Assembly (NCBI RefSeq): GCF_016597725.1
Contig: NZ_VCGY01000002.1
Coordinates: forward strand, 1-64,000
Length of the DNA: 64,000 bases
Direction: 5' to 3'
DNA from: Marinobacter sp. 1-4A
GTDB lineage: Bacteria > Pseudomonadota > Gammaproteobacteria > Pseudomonadales > Oleiphilaceae
The notes beneath the pieces were generated by a model, which saw nothing but the letters and a program-made list of their open reading frames with translations, was not told the DNA's origin and made no database searches. The position numbers and the translations under genes are program-made. Shown piece after piece: positions 37,696 through 45,477 of this stretch (positions within the stretch are counted from its first letter, which is position 1; each line of letters opens with the position of its first letter).

Positions 37696-38775
37696 ATGAA
37701 ACAGATGACAGAGGTACAGCTCCAAGAACTGGAGCAAGACCTGAACACCATTCGTGATGAGGTTCTCGCAGACTTGGGAGAGCGGGATGCGCGCTACATA
37801 CGCCGAGTCATCCGCTTGCACCGTGCCCTTGAAGTGGGAGGTAGGGTAATGATGCCGTTCGGCTTCATCCCACCCGTTTTTGTGGCGGCAACGGTTTCTC
37901 TCGGTCTTTCTAAAATCATAGAAAACATGGAAATTGGCCACAATGTAATGCATGGCCAGTATGACTGGATGAACGACCCATCTCTACACTCGCAAACCTA
38001 CGAGTGGGACACCGCGTGTTCATCAGACTCCTGGCGACGAACCCACAATTTCGAGCACCACACCTACACCAACATCATCGGTAAAGACCGTGACTACGGC
38101 TACGCCCTGCTGCGTCTGAGTGATGATGAAAAATGGCACCCGGCCCACAGCCTGCAGTTTCTAAACTACATTCTGTTGAGCGTGTTTTTCCAATGGGGTG
38201 TTAGCTTGCACGAACTGGAGTTCGAGCGGATACGACGCGGCGAGATCCGCTTGAGAGACAAACTTCCGTTTCTCAAGGATTTCCTGCGTAAAGGCGGCAG
38301 GCAGGCGTTCAAAGACTATGTATTCTTCCCGCTTATTACGCTACCCGTAGCACCCATCGTACTGGCGGGTAACCTTGGGGCCAATCTGATGCGCAACTTG
38401 TGGTCGTCCACCGTGATCTTCTGCGGGCACTTCACTCAGGATGCTGAAACCTTTAACGCAAAAGACTGCGAAAATGAGAGCAAGGGACACTGGTATTTAC
38501 GCCAGCTTACCGGCTCCTCAAACTTTACCGGCAGCAAATGGGTACATCTGCTCAGCGGACACTTGAGCTATCAGATCGAACACCATGTTTTCCCGGATCT
38601 GCCGGCACACCGTTACCCGGAGATTTCCGACAAAGTTCAGGCGGTATGCCGCAAACACGGCATAGGTTACAACACAGGTAGTTTTGGGCACCAGTACGGC
38701 ACCGTAGTGAAAAGAATACTGACCTACTCTCTGCCTGACCGACTGCGCACTAAGCTAATAGGCCAGCCAACCTAA
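37696..38775 (+). CDS. desB: Membrane fatty acyl desaturase (DesB-like)
   Basis: The 359-residue integral membrane di-iron enzyme has the three histidine boxes of acyl desaturases: HNVMH, HNFEHHTYTN and QIEHHVFPDLP. It introduces a double bond into long acyl chains using oxygen and electrons from the neighbouring reductase. AAGGAG before ATG 37696 fixes the start; an upstream in-frame ATG lies inside desC. DesB of Pseudomonas acts on acyl-CoA at position 9; the same is inferred, not shown, here. Confidence 0.88.
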   Translation: MKQMTEVQLQELEQDLNTIRDEVLADLGERDARYIRRVIRLHRALEVGGRVMMPFGFIPPVFVAATVSLGLSKIIENMEIGHNVMHGQYDWMNDPSLHSQTYEWDTACSSDSWRRTHNFEHHTYTNIIGKDRDYGYALLRLSDDEKWHPAHSLQFLNYILLSVFFQWGVSLHELEFERIRRGEIRLRDKLPFLKDFLRKGGRQAFKDYVFFPLITLPVAPIVLAGNLGANLMRNLWSSTVIFCGHFTQDAETFNAKDCENESKGHWYLRQLTGSSNFTGSKWVHLLSGHLSYQIEHHVFPDLPAHRYPEISDKVQAVCRKHGIGYNTGSFGHQYGTVVKRILTYSLPDRLRTKLIGQPT

Positions 38776-38783
38776 GCAGGCCG

Positions 38784-39221
38784 TCAGGCGATCTGGAGCA
38801 ATCTTAGCAACTGCGGCTTGTGCTGATCTTGCATAATGTCTTGCAGAGTGTATTTATCAAGCACTGAAAGGAATGCCTGCAGAGCTTCTCCGAACATGGG
38901 TTTGAGCCCACAAACCGGAGCGATTTTGCAGGCATTTTTAGAGGAGTAACATTCAACAATACTCAGATCATGCTCGGTTTCGCGTACCAGCACGCCCACG
39001 TTGATATCTTCTGGCGCCATGTGCAGCCTCATGCCACCTTTTTTGCCTCGCACCGTTTCTATATAGCCCTTTTTGTTGAGCTGGTGCACCACCTTCATCA
39101 AGTGGTTTTTGGAGATATCGTAGCTGTCGGCAATTTCCTGAATCGTTGCCAGGCGATCACCCTGCACCGCCAAATAAATCAGCACTCTAAGTGAGTAGTC
39201 GGTGTATCGGGTAATATGCAT
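38784..39221 (-). CDS. nsrR: NsrR, nitric-oxide-sensing Rrf2-family repressor
   Basis: This 145-residue regulator has an N-terminal winged helix (HITRYTDYSLRVLIYLAVQ, SKNHLMKVVHQLNKKGYIETVRGKKGG) and three cysteines at 91, 98 and 104 that would hold an Fe-S cluster, close to the spacing in E. coli NsrR. NO damages the cluster and lifts repression of NO-detoxifying genes. It is the last gene of a three-gene minus-strand group after two small membrane-protein genes, and fits the neighbouring denitrification cluster. Confidence 0.88.
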   Translation of the reverse strand: MHITRYTDYSLRVLIYLAVQGDRLATIQEIADSYDISKNHLMKVVHQLNKKGYIETVRGKKGGMRLHMAPEDINVGVLVRETEHDLSIVECYSSKNACKIAPVCGLKPMFGEALQAFLSVLDKYTLQDIMQDQHKPQLLRLLQIA

Positions 39222-39255
39222 TCAATACTCCAGATATTCAGTGAAAGCCGTTAAG

Positions 39256-39624
39256 TTAATACGAAGGCCGAGTTAACAAGTACATCGCCATGCACGCCAT
39301 AAAAGTGCCTGATATAGCCAATACGATTGCCGCCATACCCATAAAAAACAATAAGCTCCAGCTCAGTAACATCATGCTGCAAGCCAACACTTTGGCCTTT
39401 ATGGGTATAACCCGGTTTCGGCGCCAATCTAGTATGGCTGGACCAAACGTCGGATGCTCCTCCAGCCAACTGGCGAACGCCGGAGAGCCTTTGCTGGCAA
39501 AGAAAGCTGCCAACAAAACAAAGGGAGTGGTGGGCAGCAAAGGCAAAACCACGCCGATGGCAGCCAAAGCTATTGATATGTACGCGAGAACCCTGAAACC
39601 GGTTTTGCCGGATCGAGCGGCCAT
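39256..39624 (-). CDS. YbaN family inner-membrane protein (DUF454)
   Basis: The 122-residue protein has three to four hydrophobic segments and the DUF454 pattern: ALAAIGVVLPLLPTTPFVLLAAFFASKGSP, then WLEEHPTFGPAILDWR and IPIKAKVLA. GAGG before ATG 39624 favours this start over one 8 codons upstream. Function is unknown. It sits between a 71-residue membrane-protein gene and nsrR, all on the minus strand. Confidence 0.85.
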   Translation of the reverse strand: MAARSGKTGFRVLAYISIALAAIGVVLPLLPTTPFVLLAAFFASKGSPAFASWLEEHPTFGPAILDWRRNRVIPIKAKVLACSMMLLSWSLLFFMGMAAIVLAISGTFMACMAMYLLTRPSY

Positions 39625-39671
39625 AGCGGGAACCTCACCCCTGTTCAATCTTTCACCTATTCTAACGCTAA

Positions 39672-39887
39672 TCAGTGGACAGGTCTCCCGAGGCGACTTA
39701 AAAATACCAGCCGGGCGACATAAGAAATCTTGATACCAACCGCAAACAGCAAAGTGCCCACATGGGCAAGCACTTGAATCATCATAGGAAATCGCCCGGC
39801 AAAGGGGTAAGCCATCAAAATGGTGGCAATCAGGCCGAACAAAGACCAGACCATAGCGCTATTGGCACGAAACAGCAGTTTTTCCAT
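39672..39887 (-). CDS. Small membrane protein of unknown function (71 aa)
   Basis: The gene starts at ATG 39887, 5 bases after a perfect GGAGG. The product has two hydrophobic helices (SAMVWSLFGLIATILMAYPF and MMIQVLAHVGTLLFAVGIKI) and a short basic tail ending LGRPVH. I do not recognise a named family, but its size, RBS and position before DUF454 and nsrR make it a real gene. The co-oriented nsrR suggests a link to nitrosative or anaerobic conditions (inference). Confidence 0.75.
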   Translation of the reverse strand: MEKLLFRANSAMVWSLFGLIATILMAYPFAGRFPMMIQVLAHVGTLLFAVGIKISYVARLVFLSRLGRPVH

Positions 39888-40141
39888 TCTATCCTCCAAA
39901 GGGACCTTCATCGGGCATCAGGATGAGCGCCCAACTAATAACAAGTATTTTATAAACACCTTTTGAGCAAAGATCAACCAAAACCTAGAAATCAATCAGG
40001 CCCGTTCAACAAAGCAAACACCGCCAAAGGCATTAGGCTGGCTTACCTAACGAGGGGTATCGGCTTCCCTGTTTGATTCTGCGATACTCGACCTATCAGT
40101 AATCCGTAAACGCGCATTCAGCAGTTACAGGAAAGATACCG

Positions 40142-41134
40142 ATGTCCAAGAGCAAGCTGACAGACCGTTTTGGCAGAACCGTCAATTACGTGCGCCTGTC
40201 CGTTACCGACCGCTGCGATTTTCGCTGCGTTTATTGCATGGCAGAAGAGATGACCTTTCTGCCCCGGCAACAGGTTTTAACGCTTGAGGAAATTGCCCGA
40301 GTAGCGAAAACATTCGTGTCTCTGGGCACAGAAAAAATCCGCCTCACCGGTGGGGAACCTCTGGTTCGCAAAGACATTCTCGAACTGGTTCGGGAAATAG
40401 GTACCTACGGCCTGCGTGACTTCGCCATGACCACTAATGGCAGCCAGTTGCCAACCATGGCAGAGCCACTGCAACGAGCTGGCCTGAAGCGACTGAATAT
40501 TAGTCTGGACTCTTTAGACCCGGATAAGTTCGCCAGCATTACCCGCACGGGCAAGCTGTCGCAGGTTCTAGAAGGTATAGACGCAGCCAGAGCGGCCGGG
40601 TTTAAAGGCATTAAACTCAATACCGTTGTAATGAAAGGCGGGAATGATCACGAAGTTCCGGATTTAATCGAGTTTGCGCGAAAGAAAAACGTGGACATTA
40701 CTTTTATTGAAGAAATGCCACTGGGTGAAATTTCCGAACACGACCGTGGTCAGGCTTTATGTACCAGTGACGAGGTGCGCGACATAGTCCGCCAGCACCA
40801 CGATTTGAGGCCAACGCCGGAAGACTCCGGCGGCCCCGCACGCTATTACCGAATGTCTGACAGCCCCATTAAAGTTGGTTTTATCTCGCCCCACTCCCAC
40901 AATTTTTGCTCAACTTGCAACCGCGTGCGGGTAACCGTTGAGGGCAGGTTGCTGCTTTGTTTGGGCAACGAGCACTCTGTTGATCTTCGCCGGGTACTTC
41001 GTGGCCATCCGGTAACCAATGACAAACTCCGACAAACCATCATGGACTCCATGGACCTAAAGCCGGAGCGCCACCACTTCTCCACCAATGGCGATGTGCA
41101 GATTCTGCGCTTCATGAACATGACCGGGGGTTAA
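40142..41134 (+). CDS. moaA: GTP 3',8-cyclase (molybdenum cofactor synthesis)
   Basis: This 330-residue radical SAM enzyme converts GTP to the cyclic precursor used for molybdopterin. It has the N-terminal cluster motif CDFRCVYC, the [10 protein letters not shown] loop, LNISLDSLD, and the C-terminal cluster cysteines in [11 protein letters not shown] and LLLCLGNE. The usual C-terminal double glycine is present (MTGG). The product is needed for the Mo-bis-MGD cofactor of NarG. An AGGAAAGATACC leader gives a modest RBS. I saw no clear Moco riboswitch or FNR box in the 254 bp upstream. Confidence 0.94.
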   Translation: MSKSKLTDRFGRTVNYVRLSVTDRCDFRCVYCMAEEMTFLPRQQVLTLEEIARVAKTFVSLGTEKIRLTGGEPLVRKDILELVREIGTYGLRDFAMTTNGSQLPTMAEPLQRAGLKRLNISLDSLDPDKFASITRTGKLSQVLEGIDAARAAGFKGIKLNTVVMKGGNDHEVPDLIEFARKKNVDITFIEEMPLGEISEHDRGQALCTSDEVRDIVRQHHDLRPTPEDSGGPARYYRMSDSPIKVGFISPHSHNFCSTCNRVRVTVEGRLLLCLGNEHSVDLRRVLRGHPVTNDKLRQTIMDSMDLKPERHHFSTNGDVQILRFMNMTGG

Positions 41135-41224
41135 TCCCCGGCAAACCTCCGACTGCAATTTCAACGGCCTTCTCGCCAGTCAAAGCCCTACTTAAAACAC
41201 AACAATAATTCTCAGGGCATATCC

Positions 41225-41450
41225 ATGAAAAAAAACGGGCGCGACTCTTGTTCGCCACGCTTTGGAGCAACTAGGCATACGCCGCACCTTTGGCATTCCG
41301 GGTGTACACACCACTGAAATTTATGACGAGCTCAACCGTTCTGAGAGCATTGAGCCGACACTTGTAACCCATGAGTGCGGCGGTGCGTTTATGGCAGATG
41401 CGGTCAGCCGCACCGGTGCAGATCAACACGGTTTACAGCGGGGGTGGTTA
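41225..41450 (+). pseudogene. Remnant of a thiamine-diphosphate enzyme (N-terminal fragment)
   Basis: With one A removed from the run of eight As after ATG 41225, the frame reads MKKTGATLVRHALEQLGIRR, then TFGIPGVHTTEIYDEL and HECGGAFMADAVSRTG. This is the start of an acetolactate-synthase-like ThDP enzyme, including the cofactor glutamate in THE. In the actual sequence the run shifts the frame, and homology stops after SRTG near 41415, leaving about 60 of the usual 500-600 residues. The gene is therefore both frameshifted and truncated. The deletion border is followed by a hairpin and copy B of the shared-loop repeat. Confidence 0.75.
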
Positions 41451-41454
41451 AGAC

Positions 41455-41488
41455 CAACTTGTCTCGGATGGCAACCCGGGACAAGTTG
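41455..41488. repeat. Hairpin at the end of the pseudogene
   Basis: Arms CAACTTGTC and GACAAGTTG extend inward to about 13 bp with one mismatch around a short loop. It lies at the truncation border of the ThDP-enzyme remnant. There is no T-run. It may mark the scar of the rearrangement that removed the rest of the gene. Confidence 0.5.
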
Positions 41489-41557
41489 AAGATTGTGGGG
41501 CGCGCCCTATGGAGAAGGGTCCGGCTTTAATGCCCGCAACTTAGCTACATCGAAAGA

Positions 41558-41664
41558 ATCCCGTGAGGCAGGGGGTTCATAAACACGCTGTGAATACGTC
41601 CATGTACGCTTGGCTCCGCCATCCATGGCTTCGCACAGTTTCTGAACCCCCTGCCTCACGGGAT
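41558..41664. repeat. Long hairpin, shared-loop family copy B
   Basis: Perfect 22-bp arms (41558-41579, 41643-41664) enclose a 63-base loop. The loop carries the core at 41585-41612, which differs at one base from the copy at 45365-45392. Between arm and core, AAAC pairs with GTTT. The element lies between the pseudogene and the 3' end of nosL and may also stop nos transcription. Its arms share nothing with those of copies A and C. Confidence 0.82.
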
Positions 41665-41689
41665 CCCCACTGCGAAAGGGAGCTGCCCC

Positions 41690-42232
41690 TTAATGCCCCA
41701 TATCGCCATGCATTTCACCAGCGGGCATCTCTGTGTTGAGGTGCTCCAAGGTGATTGCATCAAAAGCCAATAACTCACCACCGTGTTCCATCATGAAGTC
41801 ATGGGCAGCTGATTCGGTGGCGAAGCTCGCCAATGTCTGGCCCATAGCGCCTTTGCGCTCTGAGCCGACCACGTAGACAGCGTCTCGGGCGTCGATCAGG
41901 GCGGTATCGTCGGGGCTTTCCCATTCGGTTTGGCTCATGTCGTGAACATACAGCGTATGCTTGCGCATGGTGTTCTCTGGCTGCAGTGCCCATGCGAACA
42001 TGTCTCGGGTGGAGCAGAATTTGTGGACGGTTTGCTCTTTCTCGGTAATCACTTCGCCTTTAGGGCCGGGGAAGCGGGTTATGGCCATGCCGCATACGTG
42101 GCACTCGTCACCGTCTTCGATGTGTACCGCGGCAGGTTTTTCGACGACTTTTTCAGTTTCTCCGGAGCAGCCGACCAGAAATACTGCGAACATCAGCAAT
42201 GCTGGCAGTAATTTTAAACGAGCAGGTTTCAT
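41690..42232 (-). CDS. nosL: NosL, copper chaperone lipoprotein for nitrous oxide reductase
   Basis: The 180-residue precursor has a lipoprotein signal (lipobox LVGC, Cys 22) and the NosL copper motif CHVCGM at residues 44-49, followed by KFCSTRDMF. NosL delivers Cu(I) for the CuZ centre of NosZ via the NosDFY complex. The C-terminus is rich in His and Met (GEMHGDMGH). The start at 42232 is preferred to one 4 codons upstream because GGAGAG stands before it. It is the last gene of nosRZDFYL. Confidence 0.93.
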   Translation of the reverse strand: MKPARLKLLPALLMFAVFLVGCSGETEKVVEKPAAVHIEDGDECHVCGMAITRFPGPKGEVITEKEQTVHKFCSTRDMFAWALQPENTMRKHTLYVHDMSQTEWESPDDTALIDARDAVYVVGSERKGAMGQTLASFATESAAHDFMMEHGGELLAFDAITLEHLNTEMPAGEMHGDMGH

Positions 42233-42260
42233 GGAACTCTCCATAATTAAGGGGCTAAGG

Positions 42261-43091
42261 TTAAATGCGGCGGCTACGGAACAACGCCCATGCGCCAGTT
42301 AAGGGAATAACAAACCACAGAACCAATGCCAGCCAAAGCCCGCTCGGACCAATGGGCAGGTCTGCCCCAAGGCTTAGAACGCCACTGAGCTGCGCGCTAT
42401 CGCTAAACGTCACTATGTTTAACAAGCGGTAGATATCTGTTGGATTGAGTAGCAGAAGCCAGGGCAGTAGTTCTGGGTTGAATTCGCCTTGGCTTGCGAC
42501 CAGTGTGCCCAGCAGCATCAAATCGAATATCAACACAAAGAAAAACCAGATCGCTAAAGCCAATCCAGCAGCGACGGGTTTCTCGCTTACGCGCACGCTA
42601 ACAACATACGCCAGTGCAATAAAACTCCAGCCCAGCAATGTGGTCGAAACGATAAAACGGAGCATGGCGACAGCCAATGCACCCACTGCGACATCTTCTA
42701 CCAACAATGCAATGGCAACGCCTGCCACACCAAACCCAATCAAAGTAGCCAGTGCCAACGTCAGTCCGTGGCCCAGAAACTTGCCGAATAGCAACTGCCC
42801 GCGGCTTAAGGGGTAGGTCATTAACAGCAACAAGGTGCCGCCCTCTTCCTCACCTACAATCGCGTCATAGGCCAAGAGCAGGGCAATAAGCGGAATGAGG
42901 AAGATACCCAAACTGGCAAGGCTGGCAATTGTGGCGGGGGTAGATGCATAACCCACCTGCCCAGATGCTGCGGCGCCAAACCAGGCGATGCCCACGGCGA
43001 GAGTTGCAAACACTATAGCAATGGCAATCAGCCAGCGGTTGCGCAGGCTGTCGCTAAGCTCCTTGCGAGCGATGGTCCAGATGCTGTTCAT
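42261..43091 (-). CDS. nosY: NosY, ABC-2 type permease for NosZ maturation
   Basis: This 276-residue inner-membrane protein has six hydrophobic segments and a cytoplasmic N-terminus IWTIARKELSDSLRNRW. It forms the membrane part of the NosDFY complex that works on CuZ assembly in the periplasm. The LLLLMTYPLSRGQLLFGKFLGH segment is typical of ABC-2 permeases. It overlaps nosF by 4 bases (ATGA). Confidence 0.93.
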   Translation of the reverse strand: MNSIWTIARKELSDSLRNRWLIAIAIVFATLAVGIAWFGAAASGQVGYASTPATIASLASLGIFLIPLIALLLAYDAIVGEEEGGTLLLLMTYPLSRGQLLFGKFLGHGLTLALATLIGFGVAGVAIALLVEDVAVGALAVAMLRFIVSTTLLGWSFIALAYVVSVRVSEKPVAAGLALAIWFFFVLIFDLMLLGTLVASQGEFNPELLPWLLLLNPTDIYRLLNIVTFSDSAQLSGVLSLGADLPIGPSGLWLALVLWFVIPLTGAWALFRSRRI

Positions 43092-44020
43092 TGCGCACCT
43101 CCGCGGTGGGCAAGACCACCAGACCCTATAAAGTGCACGTACACGTCCTCCAGTGTTGGCTGGTAAATGCCTAAGTCACGCACCTCGCCGGAGGCCATCA
43201 GAGCTTTCACTAACGCCATTTTTTCCGCTGGGCGAACATCCACATGCAGCCGCCCATTATCGTGGCGCATCATGAGCCCTGCCGAGGCCTTGGCGTTATT
43301 TACAACTGACTCCAGTGCCGCCACGGTGCTTTCCGGTTCAATAGAAAGCGTGGTGGGCATATTAGCTTGCCTGCGCAACGAGGCCAGATCGCCCACTGCT
43401 TTCAAACTGCCCTCGGTAAGAATTGCCGCCCGATCAATGTATGGCTCTACGCCGGGAAGCACATGGGAGCAAAGAACAATCCCCGTGCCCTCATCCCGCA
43501 ACTTGCGCAAGAGGCGGTAAAGATCAGCCGTGGCCACGGGGTCCAGCCCTACTGTAGGCTCATCCAGCATCAACAACCGAGGTTTACCGAGTAACGCTTG
43601 CGCGAGCCCAAGGCGCTGACGCATGCCTTTGGAGTAGGTTTTAACCCGGCTATCCATCGCATCATCCAACCCCACCTGCCCCAACAGTTCAGGCACTTGG
43701 CGCAGGCTCGCGCCTTTTAGCCGGGCAAAATGCGCAAGAATCTCGTGGCCGGTGAGCTGTGGATAAAACATCACGTTTTCTGGCAGGTAGCCGATGTACT
43801 GGCTGATTTTGGGGTCGCCAGCTTCGCCATCCAAAACCGACACCTTACCTTGGGATGGTGTCATCAACCCCAGAATCAACTTGATACTGGTCGTTTTGCC
43901 GGCGCCGTTGTGGCCAAACAACCCAAGAATCTCCCCGGGCTCAAGCCGCAAATCAACGCCATTCAACACCAGCGCCTTGTCGTACTTGTAGCTCACATTC
44001 TCAAGACGAAAACAACTCAT
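43088..44020 (-). CDS. nosF: NosF, ABC transporter ATPase for NosZ maturation
   Basis: The 310-residue cytoplasmic ATPase has Walker A GHNGAGKTTSIK, signature YSKGMRQRLGLAQAL, Walker B LLMLDEPTVGLDP and the switch histidine in CSHV. It pairs with NosY and periplasmic NosD. The gene overlaps both nosD and nosY by 4 bases, so the three are translationally coupled. Confidence 0.95.
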   Translation of the reverse strand: MSCFRLENVSYKYDKALVLNGVDLRLEPGEILGLFGHNGAGKTTSIKLILGLMTPSQGKVSVLDGEAGDPKISQYIGYLPENVMFYPQLTGHEILAHFARLKGASLRQVPELLGQVGLDDAMDSRVKTYSKGMRQRLGLAQALLGKPRLLMLDEPTVGLDPVATADLYRLLRKLRDEGTGIVLCSHVLPGVEPYIDRAAILTEGSLKAVGDLASLRRQANMPTTLSIEPESTVAALESVVNNAKASAGLMMRHDNGRLHVDVRPAEKMALVKALMASGEVRDLGIYQPTLEDVYVHFIGSGGLAHRGGAQ

Positions 44021-45285
44021 CGGGACTCCGGTTGCAACATTTTGGGCGGACTCATCAACGGGTGTGAATCGGTCACCCCCGCAGCCTTAACTACTGGAAA
44101 CGCTTCCTGAACCCAGCGCAGCGTATCCACCGCCGGGCTGAACATCAGAATTTTGGCTTCCGGATAAGTCCAAAGCAGACGATCAACGTTGTCATTGGGC
44201 TCATAGGGCACATCACCAACACCATCCTGATTGCGATCCCAACCGAGATAATCGCTCCAGAAATTACCCTCACCGTCCTTAGACCACTCCTGAGTGCGCA
44301 GGGCGACATACTTTACTTGACGTTGATTGTTGATAAACGCATTACGGAAAACCTCGTTATCCTCCGAACCTGCGGTTAAATGGATACCCACACCGCTGTC
44401 CCGAAACAGATTGTTTTCAAATGTATTGTACAAAGAGTTATAGATAAAAACGGCCTTACCTTCAGCGCCAGAGACAGAAACACCAGCCGTCTGACCCTGC
44501 GACACGCCGGAAACCACATTCCCCCGCAGTACTGACTGGGTAATGAAGTTCATCAGAATGCCGTAATTCTCATCATTCTCGGACCGGTTATTGAGCACCG
44601 TAAGGCGCTTGCTCTGCATCAGCGCATAACCAGTGCGGGTGCCCCGGGTCACATTGCCTTCCAACAGATTATCCATGGAATACATATAGTGAATCCCGTA
44701 GCGCAGATCCGACATGGTGTTATTGCGAATCTTATTTCCGTTCGCCGTCTCAATATAAATCGCATCCCGGGTTTGGCGGATATCATTCCCTTCAATCAAA
44801 GCCTCGGTGGTATTGAACAAATGAATACCATTCCCACGATCGTTCGGACGAACCGTCGCATCACCACGAATGATATTGCCCCTAACCGTCACATCCGGCG
44901 CGGCGTCTAACCAAATACCAAACGCAGTACCCTGTAGATCGTTGTTCTCAACCGTCGTATTACTGGCCTCCCGGCTAATAAAAACCCCGGCATTAAGCTC
45001 ATTCAGATCCGTACCCCAGTTCCGGATACGACACCCGGCGAGCGTTACCCCCTCGGCCTCAATCTTCACCGCATTGCCCGTGCCCCCGCCATCAATAAGC
45101 GTTTCCGGACTGCAGGCGACAGTCACCCCCGACACCCGGATAGCCAAAGACGAAAGGTTTTCAGGTGGAAGCTCAAAAGAAGCGCCCGGCTCCAGATCAT
45201 CCAGCTTCTGCTGAATATCGGCCTGAGCGGTCAGCGATAGCAAAGCGACTGTCAGGGCCGCAACTACGCGCAAAATGTGGTGCAT
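44017..45285 (-). CDS. nosD: NosD, periplasmic beta-helix protein for NosZ maturation
   Basis: From ATG 45285 the precursor has 422 residues with a signal peptide (MHHILRVVAALTVALLSLTAQA). The mature part is a right-handed beta-helix with repeated units such as NTTVENNDLQGTAFGIWLD and NGNKIRNNTMSDLRYGIHY, as in NosD/CASH-domain proteins. It links the NosFY transporter to copper delivery to NosZ. A longer frame from 45429 reads through the hairpin at 45326-45421 and is not a natural N-terminus. NosD starts 193 bp after nosZ, a gap filled by that hairpin. Confidence 0.93.
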   Translation of the reverse strand: MHHILRVVAALTVALLSLTAQADIQQKLDDLEPGASFELPPENLSSLAIRVSGVTVACSPETLIDGGGTGNAVKIEAEGVTLAGCRIRNWGTDLNELNAGVFISREASNTTVENNDLQGTAFGIWLDAAPDVTVRGNIIRGDATVRPNDRGNGIHLFNTTEALIEGNDIRQTRDAIYIETANGNKIRNNTMSDLRYGIHYMYSMDNLLEGNVTRGTRTGYALMQSKRLTVLNNRSENDENYGILMNFITQSVLRGNVVSGVSQGQTAGVSVSGAEGKAVFIYNSLYNTFENNLFRDSGVGIHLTAGSEDNEVFRNAFINNQRQVKYVALRTQEWSKDGEGNFWSDYLGWDRNQDGVGDVPYEPNDNVDRLLWTYPEAKILMFSPAVDTLRWVQEAFPVVKAAGVTDSHPLMSPPKMLQPESR

Positions 45286-45325
45286 TAAATCGGTTCTCAC
45301 ACTGGAAGCTATTGCCAAAGTTGGG

Positions 45326-45421
45326 CAATACACAGGAAGAGCCACTTCCAAAACTGTGCGAAGCCAAGCGTACATGGACGTATTTACAGCGTGTTTTGGA
45401 AGTGGCTCTTCCTGTGTATTG
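45326..45421. repeat. Long hairpin, shared-loop family copy C, inside the nos operon
   Basis: Perfect 29-bp arms (45326-45354, 45393-45421) enclose a 38-base loop. Read on the minus strand, the loop begins with the same 28-base core seen at 1834-1861 and 41585-41612, and is shorter than copy B by about 15-25 bases. It sits between nosZ and nosDFYL, so a read-through message carries a 29-bp perfect stem that could cut nosDFYL expression relative to nosZ. Confidence 0.85.
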
Positions 45422-45477
45422 TTGCTCAAAGCCAGAAGAACCGGAGCCCATAAAGAGCTCCGGTCAAAGCACCTAAA

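Noticed and set aside
39963..39977. TTGAGCAAAGATCAA as an FNR/DNR box before moaA or the nsrR group
   Set aside because: The half-sites are separated by 7 bases, not 6, so the spacing is wrong for an FNR-family dimer.
41121..41141. CCGGGG/CCCCGG hairpin at the moaA stop as a terminator
   Set aside because: The stem is only 6 bp, overlaps the stop codon and has no T-run.
45286..45429. N-terminal extension of nosD to position 45429
   Set aside because: It would translate the hairpin repeat and hide a normal signal peptide that starts at 45285.
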